From: Rhyacichthys aspro
Lineage: Eukaryota; Chordata; Actinopteri; Gobiiformes; Rhyacichthyidae
Reading direction: 5' to 3'
DNA length: 64,000 nucleotides
Assembly (NCBI GenBank): GCA_036850595.1
Contig: CM072158.1
Span: 21,262,578-21,326,577, forward strand
A program made the translations under genes and the position numbers. The notes under the pieces are model-generated. The model ran no database searches. It saw nothing but the letters and a program-made list of their open reading frames with translations, and had not been told where the DNA came from. Of the stretch, positions 56,228 through 64,000 are shown piece after piece. The first letter of the stretch is position 1. Each line of letters starts with the position of its first letter.

Positions 56228-59040
56228 GTAAGCCCACTCACTCTCACATCTTGTCATTTTGTGTTCAGCGTCCCCCACCTCTGTCCATGTGAGTCCATCC
56301 ACTCTGTCTGCCTTGACACCCACAACCTGTTGCCACAAAACGCATTAGTGAAGGTCATTATGAGCCCGCTGGTCACATGCACATACCTCTGTCTATGAAG
56401 GGCTCCAGCCAGGATGGACATAGGTTGTTCCATTAGTGCTCCCAATTACACCTGATTCAGTAATGCCGCACAGTGACAATTAGCCTGGAACAGTTTGCTT
56501 TGGTGTGATACCTCTTTGAGAGTTCTCTGCCTATCCTTGTTTACCTGCCAGGGTGGTATTAAAAAGACCCACATAAGCCAAAACAATAAATAAATGGTAA
56601 ACTTCTTTGGCCATTTGTCATACTTTTCCAAATCCTGTAACTTCTAGGCTCTCACAAAGAGTTTTTGCTTTGATTGCACTTCAGCTGCTCTTATTTTTGC
56701 AGCATTTTCTCTTATGTTTGTGGCCAAACATAATTTTGTTTCCATTGCAATTACCCAGCAAAGTGTTATTACACTTATTGGCAGCCAAAAATGTACTTTC
56801 TTGGCCTCTACCTACAACCATGCTAATGTTGCATCAGATCAAATATGAAAACTACAATCAATTTCAAATGCATAAACTGATGTCCATATATTTGGGAGGC
56901 TTTGTAAAAGGCCCTGTCTATGGGATTATGGCAAGGCTTTTACAGCTCTCACAGTGGGCTAAAGCGCATAGGGCCGATAATAGCGTTACTTCTTTCAAAT
57001 GTTTTTCTTGTATTTTAATCCAAAAAAACTGCCTGTAGCTGCCTCATTGAACTTCAATTTCAAACTCTGTATTATATCACAATATAGTGGAATGGTGGAA
57101 ACTGTAAATGCTTTTAATTACCAAGTGAATGGAACATTGGTATATCTTGAAACTGGTTATACCTGCAGTTACAACAGACTAGCAATGCATACCTAATGTA
57201 TATGTTTCAAGGATTAGAAGACTTTTGGAATTCTTAGCTTTGTTGAACTGTATTACCAGGGCCTCATAGAAAATACTGTATTTAGGTCATATACAGTATA
57301 AAGTCGGGGCCCTCCTAATAGACAGTTCAATGAGCACGTCCTAAGACAAAACTAAAGGTGGAACATATCACAATCCTTGCTTTAGAACAAGTCATTCAAA
57401 CCCCAGGGAGGTGTAGGGGGTGCTGCAGAGTGGGAGTGAAGCATCGACCCAAAAGACACTGTTCTTTGCAGGTGTGTGCAGGGGAGTGGCATAAAGGGTG
57501 CTGATCAGAAAGGCAGAATCCCTTGTCTATAGGCTGAGAAGAGGATGGTGGGCAAAATCATTCCCACCCTCCGCAACCCTGCACAATGAACTGTGACAAA
57601 TGGAAGCTTGATTCACAACTTACTACAATATATTTGGTCTGAAGTCACACAGAGGCCACACCATTTGGCCAGTGTTTGAAAGTGGTTCTAATTAACAGTT
57701 TTCCAGTCTTCTTTTGTTAAAAAAGCATTTCTTTTATTATTTGCATAATGACGTTTTGCTATGATAGCAACGCTGGCTACCTTGCAGTTATATTTATGGC
57801 CTGCACTTTAAGGAAAAGAAGAAATCAGAAGTAAAAAGGAGTAATGGATGCTGATGATTTAAAATTGCATCAGGAATTCTATTGCACAAACATGTTTTTT
57901 TTTCCTCAGGGGCCAATAGGGCAGATTTTTACACGCAAATTCTGATTCATTTCCCAATGTCAGACTGACTTTCTTTTTAATAAAAGAAGAATAGAAGAAT
58001 AGAAGAATAAAAGTCTGTTTATCCTGTTAACTGCTTAGCTAAACCTATGGGGCTCTTCTTCCACACCAACAACCTCCCAATAAGCAGAACCATATGAACA
58101 GTATGTAAAATCCCCTCAGAGGAAGAACAGAGCTTTTGTCCTGTCTTTGATGGATTTCGAAATGCTTTTAGTCTGCTCTTCCTCATGTGTTAAACTATTT
58201 CAGCTTTTAATAAATGATTGAATGTGAGAAAAATACCTGATGTCTCAGAAACTAACAGAATTCCATGTACATCTGCTGGTAGTTTTTCTTCCTTTCTCAG
58301 TATCATTTATTATTAGTATATACTTATTTGCCATGTGAAATCTATCAAAACATCATTTTGCAGGGGATTTATTCCAACAAATCTATGGTGTCTTTTCTGT
58401 GTGGGCAATATGGATCTAATTCTTTCTCTGTAGTGGAGTGAGTATATGGCAATGCTCAGGTAGTGACATGCACACACCTCCTGCATACAGATCCACTCAG
58501 ACTCACTCTAGAGACTGCAGCAGCATAGACCTCATTTGTAAACAGATTATAAAGTTAATTGCACGATGCATTTCAATTCGGCAACTGAATCCTTGTGGTT
58601 TTGTCCCCCTGATTTGACATTGCAACAGTTTGAACGAAAAGCAGAACGCTGGTAATGAGTCAAAATCCCTCGTGCACAGCTGTGATATTTCATCTGCTCG
58701 CAGGTACAAAGTGGCTCTTGCTGAGATTTAGAGCTCCTGTGGGAACAGTAAAAGATCATCTCTTGGTTAATGATCCACTTCGTTGCCTCCTATATTTTTG
58801 ATTACATTTCTCATATCGGCTTTTTTCAATTTTAAGTTCACTTTCACTCACATTCACCTTCAATTTTAATTTTCAAGTCAATCAAGGCATGTTTGATGCC
58901 TAATAAAGTTGTTTTAGTTTGTGTAATATCCATGTCAGTGTCTAAGTCATTATTCGCATTTATCTTGCATGACATTGCCGACCTATGTGGTGAAAAAGGG
59001 CTATCTTTCCAAATCTTCTTTAGATTTCTAGATGTGAAGA
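56228..59040 (+). other. VPS50 intron, first part; nothing recognised
   Basis: This is the start of the last intron in view. It holds a small AGAAT-type tandem repeat near 57985-58010. The 143-aa frame at 56607-57038 and others lack coding character. Confidence 0.5.
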
Positions 59041-59205
59041 TTTTTTTATGGGCTTTTTTGCCTTTATTGATAGGAACGCTGGACAGTAGATGGAGAAAGA
59101 GAGAATGAGGAATGACATGGGGCAAATGACCTGACTGAGATTTGAACCCGGGTCTCCCGCGTGCTAGGCGTATGCTCCACCTGAGCTGCCAGGGCCACCT
59201 CCTGG
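59041..59205 (-). mobile_element. tRNA-derived SINE, minus strand
   Basis: On the minus strand from 59205: GGCAGCTCAGGTGGAGC (A-box), CGGGTTCAAATCTCAG (B-box), then TCATTTGCCCCATGTCATTC, a TCTCTTTCTCCATCTACTGT stretch and the tail ATAAAGGCAAAAAAGCCCAT with an A run. This is the layout of a common fish tRNA-derived SINE. A 163-aa open frame crossing it is chance. Confidence 0.7.
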
Positions 59206-59880
59206 ATATGCTATTTTGACAAATATCATGAAAGGTGAATTTTTGTATGGGATAAGTATAAAAACTTGCCCATGCATGTATAAATGTATCTCCATCAAGA
59301 TGCACAACACTGATTACATAAGACAGTTTGAACAAAATTTTATGTTATCCCATGTGCGAAGTCCAAGTTTTGTATCCAGAAATTGCTATGAACCACGTCT
59401 GTGGCCATTTTGTCATTGGCAGAAGGGTGATAATCTCTGCTATGGTTAACTACTGTGATTTGGTGGAGAAGCCCGCTTTGTGCTGCCTCTCATGAGACCA
59501 TCACATGCTGCTGCTGTTCGAGTCTGTACTAAAGCCACTCTACAGTGGAGCAGCTCTCCTGAGGGCCATCACTGACTGCTCTGCTCAGTCTGCTCTCTGA
59601 GTGAATGAGCAGCAGCAGACGGGACTGCCATTTGAAGGGGATTAGAGATCATAACTAAATGAAATGGTGTTCATACTGCACCCATGGGGTATCAGAAGTA
59701 TTGACCTGGTTTGGGATGTCTGGGAACCACACTTTTGTCAGTGAGAGGCCCATTAGTAGGTCCTGGACCCCACTTTGATGAGGAGACGGACCAACTATTT
59801 ACACTTTGAGGGCTGTATTACTATACATCTGAATAAATGTATCCATCATCTGTGCTTTAGTTTGATTTATGCTCTGCATT

Positions 59881-60925
59881 AGGGATGCACATTTTGTAAA
59901 TTTTCTTTAACCAATTGTTGAATGCCTTAATAGTCAATAATCTGTTAACCATTAACCACCTGCATGACGTCACCTGATGTTTACGTTTTATGAGAATTAA
60001 TGTACAAAAACTGTTTATTAGGTGTCAAATATTAATCATTAACAACAAAAAGTAGCTTTATTTCAAACTGGAGTCAAACTAAAGCATTTTTTACTTATTA
60101 TTTAGCTGTTGCTTAATTTCTTAATAATTTCTTTTTCATTTAAATCCCTTAACTCTGCCCTTGTTCAGTAAGATACAACAGCCGTGTTTTTACAGGTTAG
60201 TCGCAAAGGCTCACCTGGCGCTACAAAGGCAGTTCTATTAAACTTTATCATTATTTTGTTCCTTGCCTTTAGGTGTTTTCTTTAGTTTAATTCACTTTAT
60301 CAGTCATATTGCAGCCGATATTCTAAACTAAGAAACTGTCTATGTTCCTGAAGCAAATGGGACTACTTTCTCCTTTTTACGCGTCTTCTCGTGCTTCAGT
60401 GGCAGATGTGCCATGCTTCCGAAAAATTTATTAGCCTTTTGTCGCTCCTTTTACATATTTCTTTTAGTTAAGATCAGCTACACAGTAAGCTATAGTAAAC
60501 TTAGAAACTGCGTCTCCACAATGATGGTAAACGCTGATTCGAGAGGAGGGGCACAGACGCAGGTAAGAACAGACTAAACTCAAATGGAACTGAATTCACT
60601 GTGTCTACTATTGACACCTGAGCGCCAGACTCTCTAGTCTTAGTCTCTTGCACTTTCCGCTTGGCTGCTAACGTAAGCCCACACACACAGCAGTGAGAGC
60701 GACCCGAATAAACGCACACTAAGTAATAAAAAATGCTTGTCAATTAAGGGCAGCTGATACAACAAGCATTTAAACAATTGTGTGCAGTGCTAGTCTGTTC
60801 TAACAGTGGGTTCAAAAACTGTACTGTTGAGGTATATGAAGTGTATAGCATATTGATTAATTAGCTAATTAATTTATTTTTTAATGACAATTAATCGATC
60901 ATCGGTTTACCATGAACACCATTAC
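59881..60925 (+). mobile_element. hAT-like element, longer copy
   Basis: It starts TAGGGATGCACATTTTG and contains CTGTTAACCATTAACCACC, a CRE octamer (59965-59972), CAAACTGGAGTCAAACTAAA and CGATCATCGGTTTACCAT near its right side. The first 450 bp are the reverse complement of 21430-21909. No transposase frame is recognisable and the right end is approximate. Confidence 0.5.
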
Positions 60926-63394
60926 TCTGCATTTCTCTGACATCATGGCTTGCTCACCTGCAGTAGGTTAACTCACATCTGCTGTGTGAAAGGAATGTCC
61001 AGAGGGAAGTCCTTGAGGCTGAATTGCTGTCACCCAAAATAAATGAAGGCCCTAATGCCATTTTACATTCATCTAATGAGAAGCTAATTTCTACTACTAG
61101 AGTGACAGAGAAGGATCCACTCGACAGCAATGATTTGGGACCCAGTCCACTCGACTTGGCTCTATGGAAAAGCCCAAAGAGCATATTAAAGAGAAGATGT
61201 AGACACTAGAGTTTAGCCATTAGAATTCGAACATTTTAGAACTAATGCTTTTAAAGCTGAAGATTAAATCAGGCTTACCCCTCAGGACCCTCTTTTACCG
61301 GTTTTAACAGTTTTGTTTATTGTCATACATTTTTGAGAACTCTTAATATCTTAAAATGTCACGGTGGCCACTTTCCCACCATAGCAATGCAATTAATTTT
61401 CCTTAAGAATGGAGCCAGTTTACTGAGTAAATCATTAGGTCTTTTTGGGGGAGGATAGATACTGTGTGCTCCTGAAACAGGATCATCCCTGTGTCTTGAG
61501 GATGATATATATGATCCAAAACTGGAGCTGTAACTAACCTGGATTTAGTGGGTTGGCAGGCTGAACTACCTGGGACTAGCTCTCCATTTATTTTATAGTA
61601 GAGATAACAGGGTACTGTCCTTTTACACCAATGACCTCTGGTTCTAATGCACCCTGCACTAAACTGGACTGTATCTTGCAGGACACAGTGTAACAGACCA
61701 CCATGATATACTGTATCTGATAAGTGATATTGCTGGATCTGCAGCTGATTCCAACAGGGAGCTCCCGACACTACTCTGCCTAACATACTTGAGGTGTTAC
61801 TAAAAATGAACCGTGCAGAACAAATCACTGAGACGATGTGTATAGATCAATAGAGAGGCGCTTGACTCAGCACCTCACACAGAGAATTTTTTTGAGCAAA
61901 GTGACAGCCATGACCTGCTTCAGATAGGCCTCTTCAGCATAACAATCAGGCCAAAAGTGTGGTTGTACTAGGACTGCCATGCTATCGCTTTTCTCCTTTT
62001 TCAAATAAAAAACAGAAACTCATCCCTTAAGTCGCTCTATTTAGAATCCTTTCAAACATTGATGCAACACTCGCAATAACCTTTTTTGGGGGCTTTGAAT
62101 GGCAGTCACACATGGCGTTAACACAAAACTCTTACTGCTGTGCAGAAAGTAGTAGCAGAAATAGTAGCAGAAACCACTAGGGCTCTGTGATTTTGTCTGT
62201 AACCTGCTCTAACTAGAGTTCAAGTTTACTCCAGAAATGGGTTCTCAGTGGTTTACAAGGAAACAGGACAAACCTCTTCCAACTCTCATGTCACACATGT
62301 TTTTTTTTTCCAGCACTCCAAGAAGCATGTGTTTCCTTCCATAACTAGCAAGATTGTGTTTGTATCATTCCTTTGTGAATTCATGCTCAGTCATGGCTCC
62401 TGAAAGTCTTAATTTTATACTGTGTTAGGATGATTTTTTGTAGATATAATTCACATGATGATTGGTATGATACAAAACTGGAAAGAATGCATCCCACAAA
62501 ATGTTTTTTTCATGAAGTTAGGAACTAAAGATTTACAAAGTTTTTGTTTTTTGCAGGAGTGCGTGTCTTGTCCTGGTGAAGGGTTTCGGAGTTGTTTCAG
62601 GAAGGTATTGCTGTGTACTGTAACAGAGATAAAGAGTTGTTTTTGTGGGGGAAGCTGTCGCATTATCTGACTTTTTGTGTGACTCAGTCAATCATTTCTC
62701 CGGTGTGTCATTGGCATATATTACAGCTCACTCTGCTTCCATTGTCCTTGTGTGGCAGGTTCATTTTAGCTTTATTAACAACGTTTTAAATAGAGAAGGG
62801 ATACAACATTTTTGCTTTGTTCCTTATGCCTTATGCCAAGTGTGTCAATTTTTTTTTTAAATTCTGACTTTCTAAATTTTTTGTTAAATTGTCGTTTAAG
62901 GTGTCAACTTTGTTAAACATATCAGTACAAATTTTCAGAAATGACAACTTTTGTAGGTTACATGTGTTCAGGTCTGAAGAGAGAAAGTAATATTTTATCT
63001 ATTTATTCTCACTCATCTTTTCAATTGTGAGTGTCCGTACCACTTATATTCAAGTGCACTCTGGCTTCCTTGCTGACTCTATTTGCATGCTGATCCTCTG
63101 AAATTATTTGAATATTGTGGGTTTCAAAAGAGCAATACCAGCAGGAAGTGATGTTAATGCTATTCCATGTTTGCTGTTTTCTGCATATAACTAGAGTCAG
63201 AGCATTGGAGCAGTCTCTTAGATGTCACACTTGTTGCTCTTCTCCTGTACTTGTTATCACAGTCAGAGCCTGACTTCTTGTCAGAGTCCCTGCAGTGTCG
63301 CCCAGCCTTTGGGAAGCCTTCCTTTATTTGTGTTGATGCTGCAGGGGCTTGGAAAAGGAAAGGTCAGACCTGCTGTTAATTATTAAAAATAGTG
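60926..63394 (+). other. Intron stretch; nothing firm
   Basis: An open 48-nt segment at 62557-62604 has a good acceptor (TTTTTTGCAG) and a GTATTG donor, but its translation does not match the expected next part of VPS50. No other feature is seen. Confidence 0.45.
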
Positions 63395-63530
63395 TAACAG
63401 GTGGCTCACCTATTACATACTTGGCAGACACGGGTTCAATTCCGGCACGGGTCATGTGCTTAATGTCATTTTGTCTGGTTTCTGTCTGGTTTCTGTCTGT
63501 AAATTGACATTAAAATAAGTTTAGCAGCAA
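63395..63530 (+). mobile_element. tRNA-derived SINE, plus strand
   Basis: GGTGGCTCACCTATTACATA and CGGGTTCAATTCCGGCACGG (B-box GGTTCAATTCC) are followed by GGTCATGTGCTTAATGTCAT and a TCTGGTTTCTGTC repeat. The order matches the SINE at 59041-59205, on the opposite strand. The A-box is worn. Confidence 0.5.
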
Positions 63531-64000
63531 ACTTTGATCTATTCAAACGAGAGCTGCTTTACTCCTCAAAATACAACCTCTGTAAGTTGATATCACAGCC
63601 TGAGAGATATTGTTGGACAGCTTGGCTCATATTTTGATTGTGCCAGTATGACACCAGGCTCAAAGTACCTTAACTAGTAAATATGCATCTACAAAGCCTC
63701 AGTTCACACTGTACTTTTATTTACTAACTTATATTACATATTATATATAATATATACATATTAGACAAATTAAATATGTACATGGAAGAGTGTTGGTCAG
63801 GTGACTCTTCACTCACTAAAATTTAGTAATGTTACATTTTGTTTTATTTGCATCCCCTATTCCCATTCTGTTGATAATGTAACCTACCATCTTTAAATAT
63901 TTACAAAGTGACTGAGCACCACAGCTACAGTCTGATTTAGCAGGTGTTAATAGGTGGGAGATACAAATGATCTCAGAAATGAGGTGATTTCTTTTCATTG

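Noticed and set aside
56607..57038. 143-aa + strand frame as extra exon or gene
   Set aside because: Hydrophobic chance frame in AT-rich intron; no splice-site phase agreement with VPS50 and no motif.
59120..59205. Genuine tRNA gene
   Set aside because: A- and B-boxes are present but the sequence continues into a SINE body and A-rich tail; the acceptor stem is imperfect.
58844..59335. 163-aa minus-strand frame
   Set aside because: It reads through the tRNA-derived SINE at 59041-59205 and joins unrelated intron sequence; no protein family features.
62557..62604. 48-nt segment with acceptor and donor in phase 0, considered as the next VPS50 exon
   Set aside because: Its translation (ECVSCPGEGF...) does not resemble the expected EVSADPTAT continuation; acceptor-like tracts are frequent here.
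1..64000. CRISPR arrays, bacterial operons or phage modules
   Set aside because: No spaced repeat arrays, no dense gene packing and clear vertebrate intron-exon structure throughout.

Overview
The window is vertebrate nuclear DNA, almost certainly from a ray-finned (teleost) fish. It is AT-rich and intron-dominated. Its repeats are of fish type: an L1-like LINE, an L2/CR1-type LINE, Tc1-like and hAT DNA transposons, tRNA-headed SINEs and a Ty3/gypsy PNMA-type gag relic. There are no operons, ribosome binding sites or CRISPR arrays.

One protein-coding gene fills the window on the + strand: VPS50 (CCDC132, syndetin), the subunit that turns the VPS51-VPS52-VPS53 core into the endosome-associated recycling protein (EARP) tethering complex. 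I located 21 consecutive coding exons between 380 and 56227. All have GT-AG junctions and matching phases, giving 676 codons without a gap. The first coding exon (about 11 residues in the human protein) lies upstream of base 1. The last part (about 280 residues, most of the C-terminal syndetin domain) lies beyond base 64000. Two extra exon-like segments could be alternative exons: 45880-45909 (30 nt, or an alternative last exon) and 55136-55213 (78 nt, phase 0).

Layout: 1-13031 is intron around one 69-nt exon. It holds a 5.6-kb minus-strand L1-like LINE (1744-7338) with an exact 10-bp target duplication and an L2-type LINE nested inside it. At 13032-15907 are three exons. The intron 15908-24428 is a transposon nest: two copies of a DNA element carrying a split open reading frame that resembles the P2X7 receptor C-terminal tail, hAT-like pieces and a complete SINE. 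At 24429-26475 are four exons. The 26.5-42.6 kb stretch has large introns with hAT, gag-like, Tc1-like and LINE relics between exons. At 47.4-52.5 kb is a compact run of eight exons with short introns in which I recognised no mobile element. The 52.5-56.1 kb intron has a SINE and an inverted composite microsatellite. After the exon at 56147-56227 the rest is one intron with a hAT-like element and two SINEs.

Nothing here is an operon-like or defence system. The most unusual material is the pair of short DNA transposons with an intron-split P2X7-tail-like frame downstream of a perfect CRE octamer, and the two candidate alternative VPS50 exons. All family assignments come from reading the sequence and from remembered family features; no database search was run.
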